Below are positions 1 to 8,000 of a stretch of 64,000 bases of DNA, in pieces. Below the pieces are notes generated by a model that worked only from the letters and a program-made list of their open reading frames with translations, searched no databases and was not told the DNA's origin. Origin of the DNA: Streptomyces sp. NRRL S-118 (GTDB taxonomy: Bacteria; Actinomycetota; Actinomycetes; Streptomycetales; Streptomycetaceae). Position numbers and translations under genes: made by a program. Positions within the stretch are counted from its first letter, which is position 1. The number at the start of each line of letters is the position of its first letter. The DNA lies in NCBI RefSeq assembly GCF_000716335.1, contig NZ_KL591005.1, positions 92,717 to 156,716 on the forward strand. The letters are read 5' to 3'.

Positions 1-432
1 GCCACGGCCTGGAACATGACCGCGTACGACGTCGCCGGCAACACCGGCTCCTCCTCCGCCACCTACACGCCGGTGATCCTCCAGGAGACCTCGGCGGTCA
101 AGTCCGGTACCTGGGCGGCCAAGTCGTCCACGAGCTACCTCGGCGGCAAGTCGTACTCCAGCGGCACCAAGGGCGCGGCCCTGACGTGGACCTTCACCGG
201 CCGCTCGGCCTCCTGGGTCGTGTCGCGGGCGTCCACGTCCGGCCAGGCGTACGTCTACGTGGACGGCGTGAAGGTGGCGACGGTCGACCTGAAGTCCAGC
301 ACCACGAAGTACCGTGACGCGATCTGGACCAAGACCTGGGCGAGCAGCGCCAAGCACACGGTGAAGATCGTGGTGGTGGGCACGTCCGGCCGCCCGACGG
401 TCACCACCGACGGACTGGTCTACATCAAGTAG
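1..432 (+). CDS. C-terminal end of a large secreted/cell-surface protein (partial)
   Basis: The reading frame is open from base 1, so the gene begins outside the window; 143 residues are visible before the TAG. The segment is rich in Ser, Thr and Gly and poor in charged residues. It begins with a motif like the end of an Ig-like or bacterial-adhesin repeat (AYDVAGNTGSSSATY), followed by a beta-rich domain of about 110 residues ending DGLVYIK. Such C-termini are common on Streptomyces secreted serine proteases and other extracellular proteins. The catalytic part is not in view, so function cannot be assigned. A strong hairpin follows the stop, so this is the last gene of its transcript. Confidence 0.7.
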   Translation, partial: ATAWNMTAYDVAGNTGSSSATYTPVILQETSAVKSGTWAAKSSTSYLGGKSYSSGTKGAALTWTFTGRSASWVVSRASTSGQAYVYVDGVKVATVDLKSSTTKYRDAIWTKTWASSAKHTVKIVVVGTSGRPTVTTDGLVYIK

Positions 433-455
433 GGACACGCGCAGCGCCGGAAGAT

Positions 456-487
456 GACGCCGGAGGGCCTCGTGGCCTTCCGGCGTC
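456..487 (+). terminator. Rho-independent-type hairpin after the secreted protein gene
   Basis: A 14-bp stem (GACGCCGGAGGGCC pairing with GGCCTTCCGGCGTC, one G-T pair) closes a TCGT loop, 24 bases after the stop codon at 432. There is no T-run, as is usual in Streptomyces. Confidence 0.8.
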
Positions 488-764
488 GTCGTGTGATGAG
501 CCGCGTGCGGTTCCTCCCGTACACGCAGCGCCTGCCGGCGTCGCGGCGTGCCGGAGGAGCGCCGCGGCCACGGCGCCCGCGGGGCGCCGAGCCTCCTCTG
601 GGGTGCGAGGTGCTGCGGGAGCACGCGGCGGAGCGGATCGTGGAGCCGGGACGCGGCACATCGGCCCGGCCGCGCGGAGCCCGCTGATCCACGGCTTCCG
701 CCCCTGCGACGGTCCGTCGTCCCGGGGCCGGCCGCGGCCGTCCGCTCGGAGAGGGCCGGCCGGG
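488..764. other. Intergenic region without a recognisable gene
   Basis: GC-rich sequence between the terminator and the end of the GNAT gene. Short open frames exist on both strands, but their composition is Arg/Pro/Ala-biased like random high-GC DNA. I see no ribosome binding site, no domain motif and no RNA gene. Confidence 0.5.
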
Positions 765-1229
765 TCAGCGCAGCCGCAGGGTGAGGACCAGATGGTTGCC
801 TTCCTTCGGCCGTCCCGGGTCCGGGAGCCAGCCGTGGCGGGCGTAGAAGGATCGGGCGCGCGCGTTGTGCTCGAAGACCTCCAGGCGGGCCGTGGCCACT
901 CCCGCGTCCCGCCACGCCGCCACGCACGCCGCGTGCAGCTCCGTGCCGATGCCGTGGCGCCAGTGGACGGGGGCGACGTGGAGCTGCGTCAGCGTCATGA
1001 CGCCGCCGGCCGGCCGGAACGCCGCGACGCCCGCCACCTCGCCGTCGCGCTCGGCGCACAGCACTCCGCCGCGCCCGACGGCGGCCGTCCAGCCCGCGCG
1101 CGTCCGGGCGAGCTCCGCCGGTCCGTCGTAGGCGTCCGGCGGGAGGTGGCCGCGGTAGTAGGTGGCGCGGGCCTCGCGGTGGAGCGCGGCGATGGCGTCG
1201 AGGTCGTCGGCGGTGGCGTGACGGATCAT
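765..1229 (-). CDS. GNAT family N-acetyltransferase
   Basis: 154 residues, a full-length single GNAT domain. These enzymes transfer an acetyl group from acetyl-CoA to an amine on a small molecule or protein. The N-terminus (MIRHATADDLDAIAALHREA) is the usual beta1-alpha1 start. The central strand LTQLHVAPVHWRHGIGTELH holds the acetyl-CoA pyrophosphate loop (R/Q-x-x-G-x-G/A type, here WRHGIGTEL) near residues 90-100, and LEVFEHNARARSFYARHGW near 117-135 is the conserved end motif. The substrate cannot be told. No good Shine-Dalgarno sequence is seen before the ATG, but no alternative start fits better. It stands alone between degraded DNA and the intergenic region. Confidence 0.85.
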   Translation of the reverse strand: MIRHATADDLDAIAALHREARATYYRGHLPPDAYDGPAELARTRAGWTAAVGRGGVLCAERDGEVAGVAAFRPAGGVMTLTQLHVAPVHWRHGIGTELHAACVAAWRDAGVATARLEVFEHNARARSFYARHGWLPDPGRPKEGNHLVLTLRLR

Positions 1230-1382
1230 GCAGCGGAGGACGCCGGGGGGCCGCCGGGGGTTGCCGGCCGGCCGAAGGCTGCGTGCCGGCGCTCCGGAGG
1301 GCCCGGGCGGCCGCCGGGCCGCCGCCGACGGGGCCCCGGGCCGGCCGGCCCCGCGGGTGCCGTGCCCGCGTGCTCACGCCGA

Positions 1383-1570
1383 GCGGTGCGGTAGGCGCGG
1401 GGCGAGGCGGTGCGGCGCACCAGGTGCTTCCGCAGCGAGTCGCGGTGCCGGGGCCACGGGCGCGGGCGACCTGGTCCATGGGCAGCCGGGTGGTCCCCAG
1501 CAGTTCCCCGGCGCGTTCGACGCGCTGGTGGAGCAGCCGCTGGAGGGGGCTCCCGTCGCGGACGGGTTCG
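1383..1570 (-). pseudogene. Remnant of an AraC-family (GlxA-like) regulator C-terminus
   Basis: Read on the minus strand, this stretch encodes pieces of an AraC-type DNA-binding domain. One frame gives RDGSPLQRLLHQRVERAGEL and LGTTRLPMDQVARARG, typical of the first helix-turn-helix and linker. After a frame change near position 1440 comes RHRDSLRKHLVRRTASPRAY, typical of the second helix-turn-helix. The N-terminal ligand domain is absent, the two helix-turn-helix pieces lie in different frames, and no start codon serves them, so the gene is dead. It abuts a fragment of a transporter on the other strand. Confidence 0.55.
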
Positions 1571-1665
1571 TGGCGGGCATGAGGGCGGCCCTCGTGGTGA
1601 GCGCCGCCCTCATGGGGGTGGTCACGATCGCGGCGTTCCGGCTCCGGCCGTCCGCTTCCGGTACG
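1552..1665 (+). pseudogene. Remnant of an MFS transporter C-terminus
   Basis: The plus-strand frame here reads GFVAGMRAALVVSAALMGVV followed by TIAAFRLRPS. This looks like the last transmembrane helix of a 14-helix (DHA2-type) drug exporter with the usual basic tail. Nothing upstream in frame resembles the rest of the transporter, so this is a tail fragment. It lies next to, and slightly over, the AraC relic on the opposite strand; an ancestral regulator/exporter pair may have been deleted here. The call rests on pattern recognition over about 35 residues. Confidence 0.45.
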
Positions 1666-1744
1666 GAGCCGGCGCCGGGCCGGTACGCGCCTGGCCGTGC
1701 CGCCGGTCCCGCGGGGCCGGCGGCACGGGGAACCGGTGGCGCGG

Positions 1745-3274
1745 TCAGCGCTCCGGGCGGCCGTCCACGCGGCGCGGCAGGCCCAGCGGGTTGTCGTCGC
1801 GGAGCTCGGGCGGGAGCAGCGCCTCGGGGGTCGACTGGTAGGTGACGGGTCGCAGCCAGCGTTCGATGGCCGTGGCGCCGACGGAGGTCGAGGTGGAGGT
1901 GGTGGCCGGGTACGGGCCGCCGTGGTGCTGCGCGGGTGCGACGGCGACGCCGGTGGGCCAGCCGTTGACGAGGACCCGGCCGGCGAGCGGGGTGAGTTGG
2001 GCGAGGATCGCGGCGCCGTCGCCGCCGCCCGCGGTCTCGTCGGCCGACAGGTGGACGGTGGCCGTGAGGTTGCCGGGGAGCCGGGACAGCACGGCGGAGA
2101 CCTCGTCGTCGTCCTCGTACCGGGCGACGACCGTGACGGGGCCGAAGCACTCCTCCAGCAGCACGTCGTGCGGGCCGTCGGCGGCGAGCCGGGCCGCCGG
2201 TACGGTCAGGAAGCCCGCCCGGACGGTGTGCTCCTCGCCGGGGCCCGGGCTGACGGGGGCCTCCACCTCCGGCAGGGCGGCCCGCTCGGTGACGCCCTCG
2301 ATGAAGTTGTCGCGCATCCGGTGGTCCAGCAGGACTCCTTCGGCGGTGGCGGCGACGGCGTCGGCGAGGGACTTGACGAGCTGGTCGCCGGCCTCGCCGG
2401 CCGGGGCGAGGACCAGGCCGGGCTTGACGCAGAACTGGCCGTTGCCGAGCGTCATCGACCCGGCCAGTCCGGTGCCGATCTGCTCGGCGCGCTCGGCGGC
2501 GGCCGCCTCGGTGATCACGACCGGGTTGAGGGAGCCGAGCTCGCCGTGGAAGGGGATGGGGACGGGGCGGGCGGCGGCCGCGTCGAACAGCGCCCGTCCG
2601 CCGCGTACCGATCCGGTGAAGCCGGCCGCCGCGACCAGCGGGTGCCGGACCAGCTCGACGCCCGCTTCGAAGCCGTGCAGGAGCCCGACCACGTCGGCGC
2701 TCAGGCCGAGCTCGGTGGCGGCCAGGCGCAGCACCTCGGCGGCCGCCTCGGAGGTGGCCGGGTGGTCGGGGTGGGCCTTGACGACGACGGGGCAGCCGGC
2801 GGCGAGGGCGCTGGCGGTGTCGCCGCCGGGCACGGAGAAGGCGAAGGGGAAGTTGGAGGCGGCGTAGACGGCGACGACGCCGAGCGGCACCTTCCAGCGG
2901 CGCAGGTCGGGCACGGGCGGGGTGGCGCTGTCGTCCGGGTGGTCGATGATGACGTCGAGGAAGGCGCCCTCGTCGACGAGGTCCGCGAAGGCGCGCAACT
3001 GGTAGCAGGTGCGGGCGAGTTCACCGGTGAGGCGGGGCGCGCCGAGCGCGGTCTCCGCGTCCGCCGTCTCGATCAGCCGGTCCTTCCCCGCGTCGAGGAG
3101 GTCGGCGGCCCGGCGCAGGAAGGCCGCGCGGACCGTGCGGTCGGCGAGCGCCCCGCGGGCGGCGTGGGCGGCGCGTACGGTGCTGTCGACCTCGGCGGCT
3201 GTGGCTTCCACCGCAACCTGCCCCCGCCGCTTTCCGGTTCGGGGGTCGACACTCCAGACTTGTGCTGCTGACAC
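1745..3274 (-). CDS. NAD(P)-dependent aldehyde dehydrogenase, alpha-ketoglutaric semialdehyde dehydrogenase type
   Basis: 509 residues. Enzymes of this group oxidise 2-oxoglutarate semialdehyde or similar acid aldehydes at the end of sugar-acid or hydroxyproline catabolism. Visible landmarks are the cofactor region YAASNFPFAFSVPGGDTASA (about 138-156), the catalytic Glu in FHGELGSLNP (residue 245) and the nucleophile Cys in GNGQFCVKPG (residue 282). The start is taken as GTG at 3274 (VSAAQVWSVD) because GGAAGGGA lies upstream; a longer frame to 3490 would run through the divergent promoter. The IclR regulator gene is transcribed away from the shared 127-bp region, suggesting substrate-induced control. 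The exact substrate is inferred from family only. Confidence 0.85.
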   Translation of the reverse strand: MSAAQVWSVDPRTGKRRGQVAVEATAAEVDSTVRAAHAARGALADRTVRAAFLRRAADLLDAGKDRLIETADAETALGAPRLTGELARTCYQLRAFADLVDEGAFLDVIIDHPDDSATPPVPDLRRWKVPLGVVAVYAASNFPFAFSVPGGDTASALAAGCPVVVKAHPDHPATSEAAAEVLRLAATELGLSADVVGLLHGFEAGVELVRHPLVAAAGFTGSVRGGRALFDAAAARPVPIPFHGELGSLNPVVITEAAAAERAEQIGTGLAGSMTLGNGQFCVKPGLVLAPAGEAGDQLVKSLADAVAATAEGVLLDHRMRDNFIEGVTERAALPEVEAPVSPGPGEEHTVRAGFLTVPAARLAADGPHDVLLEECFGPVTVVARYEDDDEVSAVLSRLPGNLTATVHLSADETAGGGDGAAILAQLTPLAGRVLVNGWPTGVAVAPAQHHGGPYPATTSTSTSVGATAIERWLRPVTYQSTPEALLPPELRDDNPLGLPRRVDGRPER

Positions 3275-3313
3275 GCGGCGTCCCTTCCGTCTCGGCTCTT
3301 GCCCGGCCCCGCT

Positions 3314-3331
3314 TGTTCGGTATTCTGAACA
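3314..3331. promoter_or_regulatory. Probable IclR-type operator in the divergent promoter
   Basis: An 18-bp interrupted palindrome, TGTTC-N8-GAACA, lies between the dehydrogenase start (3274) and the IclR start (3402). Actinobacterial IclR regulators often bind such GTTC/GAAC arms. The centre contains TATTCT, which could be a -10 box, so binding would block transcription. Assignment is by position and symmetry. Confidence 0.55.
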
Positions 3332-3401
3332 GCGTTCCTGATGATGAATACGCAGGACTCTATTAACGGGCGTGCCGTCGGAACAAGAGGGGCGAGGGCG
3401 A

Positions 3402-4172
3402 ATGGCAGCTACCGAATCGGGCGGAGCCCAGGTCAAGTCCGCGGTACGCACGGTGGAACTGCTCGAGTTCTTCGCCGGCAGCCCCGGCATGCACTCCCTG
3501 GCCGCCGTCCAGGAGGCCGTCGGCTACCCCAAGTCGAGCCTGTACATGCTGCTGCGCACACTGGTGGAGCTGGGATGGGTGGAGACGGACGCGACGGGCA
3601 CCCGGTACGGCATCGGGGTGCGCGCGCTGCTGGTCGGCACGTCGTACATCGACGGTGACGAGGTGGTGGCCGCCGCCCGCCCCACCCTGGACCGCCTCTC
3701 CGACGACACCACGGAGACCATCCACCTGGCCCGGCTGGACGGCACCAACGTCGTCTACCTCGCCACCCGCCAGTCGCAGCACTACCTGCGCCCCTTCACC
3801 CGCGTCGGCCGGCGGCTGCCCGCCCACTCCACCTCCCTCGGCAAGGCGCTGCTCGCCACCCACAGCGACGAGCAGGTCCGCAGGATGCTCCCGGAGACGC
3901 TGCCCGCGCTCACCGAGAACACCCTCACCGACCGCGAGAAACTCATCGAGGAGCTGCACGCGGTGCGCGAGCAGGGGTACGCCGTGGACCGCGAGGAGAA
4001 CACGCTCGGGCTGCGCTGCTTCGGGATCGCGATCCCGTACCGCACCCCGGCGCGGGACGCGATCAGCTGCTCGGTGCCGGTGGCCCGGCTCACCCCGGCG
4101 CACGAGCAGATGATCAAGGACGCCCTCTTCGACGCCCGGGACCGGCTGACCCTGGCCACGCGGCGGCTGTGA
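3402..4172 (+). CDS. IclR family transcriptional regulator
   Basis: 256 residues, usual family length. The winged helix-turn-helix covers about residues 15-70 (VKSAVRTVELLEFFAG, then SLYMLLRTLVELGWV). The ligand-binding domain follows, with HLARLDGTNVVYLATR, a PAHSTSLGKALLA segment and a C-terminal part CFGIAIPYRTPARDAISCSV typical of IclR effector pockets. The ATG at 3402 is preferred over an in-frame ATG at 3372 because AGGGGCGAGG precedes it. It is divergent from the aldehyde dehydrogenase and probably controls both promoters in response to a sugar acid or related metabolite. Confidence 0.88.
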   Translation: MAATESGGAQVKSAVRTVELLEFFAGSPGMHSLAAVQEAVGYPKSSLYMLLRTLVELGWVETDATGTRYGIGVRALLVGTSYIDGDEVVAAARPTLDRLSDDTTETIHLARLDGTNVVYLATRQSQHYLRPFTRVGRRLPAHSTSLGKALLATHSDEQVRRMLPETLPALTENTLTDREKLIEELHAVREQGYAVDREENTLGLRCFGIAIPYRTPARDAISCSVPVARLTPAHEQMIKDALFDARDRLTLATRRL

Positions 4173-4211
4173 CGGGCGCCCCTCTCCCCCAGGACTCGTC
4201 CTCGGCGCCCG

Positions 4212-4239
4212 ACCGCCTCCGCCGCACGGCGGAGGCGGT
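4212..4239 (+). terminator. Hairpin terminator after the IclR gene
   Basis: Perfect 12-bp stem ACCGCCTCCGCC / GGCGGAGGCGGT with a GCAC loop, 40 bases after the stop codon and 50 bases before the next start. Confidence 0.8.
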
Positions 4240-4289
4240 TCACCGGCAGGCAGGAGGCGCCGGGGGCCCGGCAACGGGAGCGTAGGGGC

Positions 4290-5291
4290 ATGTCATCGAC
4301 ACCCCGAACCCCGCAGGCACGACCGGCACCCCGACCCCCGCGGGCACGACCGGCACCGCGGCCGCAGCTCGGCCGCGCCCGCCGGACGCTGCGCGCGCTC
4401 GCCATCGCCTCCTGCCTCCCGTACCTCGCTCTCAAGACCGCCTGGATCGCGGGCAGCCGCATCGGCATCCCCGACGGCAGCGTGCTGCTGGAGCACAGCG
4501 CCCTGCTGGTCGTCGTCAACGGCGTGACCGTGCTCATGGACGCCGCCGTGATCGTGCTGGCGCTGCTGCTGACCCAGCGCTGGGGCCTGCGCGTACCGGC
4601 CTGGCTGCTCGCCTTCCCGATGTGGGTGGCGACCGGGCTGCTGGTACCGATCATGGTCGGCTACCCCGTCCAGTTGCTGAGCCCCGGGGGCACCGGACAG
4701 GACGAACCGTTCCTCCACGAGTGGGTCTTCGGAGTCGTGTACGGCGGCTTCATCGTGCAGGGCATCACGCTGGGCGCACTGTTCACGCTGTACGCGCGGG
4801 ACCGGTGGCGGCACGTGTGGCGGGGCGGCCGGGCGAGCGACGGCCCGGTGGGCGCGGGCGTACGGGCCGTCGCGGCCGGCGCGTCACTGCTGCTGCTCGC
4901 GCCGGCCGCGGCGCACACGCTGTGGGCGCTCGGCGGGACGGCCGGGCTGCCCGCGCAGCGGATCGCGGAGCGGACGGCCGACTTCCACGCGGCGGAGGGC
5001 CTGCGGGTGCTCTTCGCGGCCGCCGCCGTGGCCGGTGTGCTGCGGCTGCTGCACGGCGCGGGCCGGCCGGGCGCGGGGAGGACGCCGTTGGCACTGGCCT
5101 GGGCCGGCTCGGGCGCGGTGGGCTGCTGGGGCGGCTGGATGCTGCTGTCGGTCGTGCTGCCGAAGGGCGATCCCGGGAACGAGCCCACGGCGGCCATGGC
5201 CCTGACCTACGCTGGCGAGATGATCACGGGGATGCTGCTGGCCTGCTGCATGGCCGTCGTCCTGCGACGGCGTGCGCGCGGTGCGGCGTGA
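4290..5291 (+). CDS. Multi-pass membrane protein of unknown function, first gene of a two-component operon
   Basis: 333 residues. After a Pro/Arg-rich N-terminus (about 1-30) there are roughly seven hydrophobic segments, for example LLVVVNGVTVLMDAAVIVLA near 70-90, WLLAFPMWVATGLLVPIMVG near 105-125 and MITGMLLACCMAVVL at the end. No known catalytic motif is seen. Its stop overlaps the start of the sensor kinase gene (GTGA, 5288-5291), so the two are translationally coupled and the protein may be a partner or accessory sensor of that kinase. The N-terminal [15 protein letters not shown] stretch reflects a short repeat in the DNA. Confidence 0.75.
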   Translation: MSSTPRTPQARPAPRPPRARPAPRPQLGRARRTLRALAIASCLPYLALKTAWIAGSRIGIPDGSVLLEHSALLVVVNGVTVLMDAAVIVLALLLTQRWGLRVPAWLLAFPMWVATGLLVPIMVGYPVQLLSPGGTGQDEPFLHEWVFGVVYGGFIVQGITLGALFTLYARDRWRHVWRGGRASDGPVGAGVRAVAAGASLLLLAPAAAHTLWALGGTAGLPAQRIAERTADFHAAEGLRVLFAAAAVAGVLRLLHGAGRPGAGRTPLALAWAGSGAVGCWGGWMLLSVVLPKGDPGNEPTAAMALTYAGEMITGMLLACCMAVVLRRRARGAA

Positions 5292-6559
5292 GGAGGCTCA
5301 GGGGGGCGCTGCTGGGGCGCCGGGCACGGTTGCGCTGGGTCCATCTGATCCTGGGCGGCGCGCTGTTGATGCCGTTCTGGCTCCTCGCCATGGTCCTCGT
5401 GTCGCCGTTCCTGGACATGCCCGGCACGGTGGTGGCCGGCTCCGCCGCCGCGCAGTTCGCCGCGTACGGCGTGGCCCTGCCGCTCGCCGCGGTCACGGCG
5501 CTGTTCCCGCTGACCCGGCCGCTGTCGGTGGCGGCGGCGCGCGGCCTGTGCGGCGTGGCGCCGGAGCGTTTCGCGGACGGCCCGGCGAGGTCGTGGGCGG
5601 CGCGGGTGCGCACCGCCGGCTGGTTCACGCTCCACGTGGCGGTCGGGGGACTGGTCGCCGGGGCGTCGCTGGCGCTGCCGCCGTTCGCGCTGTCGCTGAT
5701 GCTGCTGCCGTTCTCCGCGTCGCTGCGCGAGTCGGCGCTCGCCTCGTTCTGGTCGCTGGACCAGGCGTGGCTGGTGTGGGGCGGCGTACCCGCGGGAGTG
5801 CTGTCCCTCGTCGCCCTCGCGGCGGCTGCCGCCGGGGCCGGGGCGCTTCTGGCCCGGCAGGCGCCGCGGCTGCTGGGCCCCACGCCCGCGGACCGGCTCG
5901 CCGCGGCGGAGCGGCGCGCCGCGGAGCTGGCGGTCCGCAACCGGATCGCCCGCGAGCTGCACGACTCGGTGGGCCATGCGCTGAGCGCGGTCACGCTCCA
6001 GGCGGGGGCGGCGCGCAAGGTCCTGGACTCCGACGTCGCGTTCGTCCGCGAGGCCCTGGCCGCGATCGAGGAGACCACGCGGCGCACGGTCGGCGAGCTC
6101 GACTCGGTGCTGGGCCTGTTGCGGCAGGGCGAGGACGACGGGGAGCTGCCGGGGCCCGGCCTGGAGGCCCTGGACCGGCTGCTGTCCGCGCCGGGGCTCC
6201 CGCCGGCGACGGCCGTCACCCGCGGGGGCGACCTCGGGCGCGTACCAGGACCGGTGTCCCGGGAGGCGTACCGGATCGTGCAGGAGGGGCTGACCAACGC
6301 GGTACGGCACGCGGCGGGAGCCGCGGTGTCGCTGCGCATCGCCGTCGACGAGGAGGAGTTGGAGATCACCATGGAGAATCCGCTGCCCGCCGCACCCGGC
6401 GCACCGGCCGTGCGGCGCCCGGACCGCCCCGGCGGCGGTCGTGGCCTGACCGGCGTCGGCGAGCGGGCCCGGCTGCTCGGCGGCACGGCCGCGGCGGGAC
6501 CGGTGGACGGCGCGTGGCGGCTGACCGCCCGCCTGCCGCTGACGGGTGGCTCCCGGTGA
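5288..6559 (+). CDS. Sensor histidine kinase, HisKA_3 (NarL-partner) type
   Basis: 423 residues. The N-terminal half is a membrane sensor region with about four hydrophobic helices (LILGGALLMPFWLLAMVLV, VVAGSAAAQFAAYGVALPLA, and two more before residue 200). The dimerisation/phosphoacceptor motif is RIARELHDSVGHALSAVTLQ with His225. The ATPase domain shows the N-box YRIVQEGLTNAVRHA and a G-box GRGLTGVGERARLLGG. The GTG at 5288 overlaps the previous stop, and the end overlaps the response regulator start. The stimulus is unknown; the coupled membrane protein upstream may contribute to sensing. Confidence 0.88.
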   Translation: MRRLRGALLGRRARLRWVHLILGGALLMPFWLLAMVLVSPFLDMPGTVVAGSAAAQFAAYGVALPLAAVTALFPLTRPLSVAAARGLCGVAPERFADGPARSWAARVRTAGWFTLHVAVGGLVAGASLALPPFALSLMLLPFSASLRESALASFWSLDQAWLVWGGVPAGVLSLVALAAAAAGAGALLARQAPRLLGPTPADRLAAAERRAAELAVRNRIARELHDSVGHALSAVTLQAGAARKVLDSDVAFVREALAAIEETTRRTVGELDSVLGLLRQGEDDGELPGPGLEALDRLLSAPGLPPATAVTRGGDLGRVPGPVSREAYRIVQEGLTNAVRHAAGAAVSLRIAVDEEELEITMENPLPAAPGAPAVRRPDRPGGGRGLTGVGERARLLGGTAAAGPVDGAWRLTARLPLTGGSR

Positions 6560-7221
6560 GCGGCACCCCGGCCGTCAGGGTGGTGGTGGCCGACGACGAG
6601 CGGATGGTGCGCACCGCGCTGCGCGTGATCCTCGCCGCCGAACCGGATCTGGAGGTCGTCGGCGAGGCGTCGACCGGGGCGGAGGCGGTGTCGGTGGTGC
6701 GCGCGCTGCGGCCGGACGTCGTCCTGATGGACGTGCGCATGCCGGAGACCGACGGGATCCGCGCCACCGAGCAGCTGCTCGCCTCGATGCCCGACCCGCC
6801 GAGGATCGTGGTGGTGACGACGTTCGAGAACGACGCGTACGTGTACGAAGCGCTGCGCGCCGGTGCGGCCGGTTTCCTGCTGAAGCGGGCGGCGGCGGAG
6901 GACCTGGTCGGCGCGGTGCGGCTGGTGGCGCGCAGCGACTCGCTGCTGTTCCCGGCGGCGGTGCGGGAGCTGGCCGCGGCGTACGGCCGCCGCACGCCCG
7001 CCCCGCCCCCGCCGTGGGCGGCGCGGCTGACGGAGCGGGAGGCGGAGGTGCTGCGGCTGATGGCGCGCGGCCTGACGAACGCCGAGATCGCCGGCCGGCT
7101 GGGCGTCGGCCCGGCGACGGCGAAGTCGCACGTGGCAGCGGTGCTGGCGAAGACGGGGGTGCGGGACCGTACGCAGGCGGTGATCGCGGCGTACGAGTCG
7201 GGCTTCATCGTCCCCGGCTGA
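6556..7221 (+). CDS. NarL/LuxR-type response regulator
   Basis: 221 residues. The receiver domain (about 5-120) has the acidic pair in VVVADDERMV, the phosphoacceptor Asp59 in VVLMDVRMPETDG and the conserved Lys in FLLKRA. The C-terminal LuxR helix-turn-helix reads LTEREAEVLRLMARGLTNAE and then IAGRLGVGPATAKSHVAAVL. The GTG start overlaps the kinase stop by GTGA, so kinase and regulator form a coupled pair. Targets are not identifiable from the window. Confidence 0.9.
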   Translation: MSGTPAVRVVVADDERMVRTALRVILAAEPDLEVVGEASTGAEAVSVVRALRPDVVLMDVRMPETDGIRATEQLLASMPDPPRIVVVTTFENDAYVYEALRAGAAGFLLKRAAAEDLVGAVRLVARSDSLLFPAAVRELAAAYGRRTPAPPPPWAARLTEREAEVLRLMARGLTNAEIAGRLGVGPATAKSHVAAVLAKTGVRDRTQAVIAAYESGFIVPG

Positions 7222-7392
7222 CCCGCCCGGGCCGGGCCGCCACGCAGCCCGCGGCCTGCGGCGACGGGCCGGCGGCACCGGTGGCACCGGCGGCGGTGCG
7301 AGGGTCGCGGCGGCGCCGAACCGGCCCCCGGGCACGGGCCGTTGCGGGCCGGACGGTATGCAGGGGGCACCACCCTGCCACTGGAGGCCACC

Positions 7393-7884
7393 GTGCAACG
7401 CCCGCAGCCCCGCCCCGGGACCCGCTCCGGGGGGCGACTCTCGCCCCGCCCGCTCCCCCGCTCCCTGTCCGGCTGGACCATCGCGGTGTTCGGCCTGTGC
7501 GCCGCGGCCCTCGGCGCGCTCGGCCTGCTGGCCCCCGACGCCCTGCTCACCGTCATGGGCTTCGAGCCCCTGCCCGCCGCCCGGCGCGCGGACGGTGACC
7601 ACACGCCGGTGTTCCTGACCGCCTCGTCGATGGCGGCGGTCAACATGGGCGTGTACTACCTGCTGGCGGCCGCGACGGACTGGAAGCCCTTCTTCCGCTG
7701 GACCGTCCCCTTCCGCCTCCTCACCTGCGCCGTCTTCTCCCTCGCGGTCCTGACGGACCGCGCCCCGTCCGGTTTCCTGGGCGTGGGCCTGTGGGAGGGG
7801 CTGGGCGCCGTGGTGACGTGGGCGGCGCTGCGGTACGAGCGCCGGGGGGCCTCCGCTGCCGGGGAGCGCGCGGAGGACCGGTGA
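7393..7884 (+). CDS. Small four-helix membrane protein, unknown function
   Basis: 163 residues from the GTG at 7393, chosen because CTGGAGG lies directly upstream; an ATG at 7342 has no such site. Four hydrophobic stretches are visible (WTIAVFGLCAAALGALGLLA, FLTASSMAAVNMGVYYLLAA, FRLLTCAVFSLAVLT, GLWEGLGAVVTWAALRY). The layout resembles small DUF-type membrane proteins of actinobacteria, but I do not recognise a named family with certainty. It follows the response regulator by 171 bases on the same strand and may belong to the same unit. Confidence 0.7.
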   Translation: MQRPQPRPGTRSGGRLSPRPLPRSLSGWTIAVFGLCAAALGALGLLAPDALLTVMGFEPLPAARRADGDHTPVFLTASSMAAVNMGVYYLLAAATDWKPFFRWTVPFRLLTCAVFSLAVLTDRAPSGFLGVGLWEGLGAVVTWAALRYERRGASAAGERAEDR

Positions 7885-7986
7885 CCGTCCGGCCCGGGAG
7901 AGGGGCCGGCCGTGGGCGGCCCCGGGGCGTTCCGGCGTCGTGCCAGAGCCCCCGGAGGCTTCTACAGTCCAGCGGCAGCAGGTGAC

Positions 7987-8000
7987 TGGAAGCGCTCCCA
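7987..8000. promoter_or_regulatory. Orphan CebR-like operator
   Basis: TGGAAGCGCTCCCA matches the Streptomyces CebR (cellulose/cellobiose repressor) palindrome TGGGAGCGCTCCCA at 13 of 14 positions. The nearest plus-strand gene ends at 7884 and the nearest minus-strand gene also ends, rather than starts, at 8112, so no start codon lies where this site could act. It may be a leftover from a deleted glycoside hydrolase gene. Confidence 0.5.

Noticed and set aside
488..764. Short open frames on both strands between the first terminator and the GNAT gene
   Set aside because: Arg/Pro/Ala-only composition, no ribosome binding site and no domain motif; typical of random high-GC DNA.
1745..3490. Longer version of the aldehyde dehydrogenase starting at 3490
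   Set aside because: It would cross the divergent promoter and overlap the IclR gene; the extra N-terminus has no family similarity and the GTG at 3274 has a good ribosome site.
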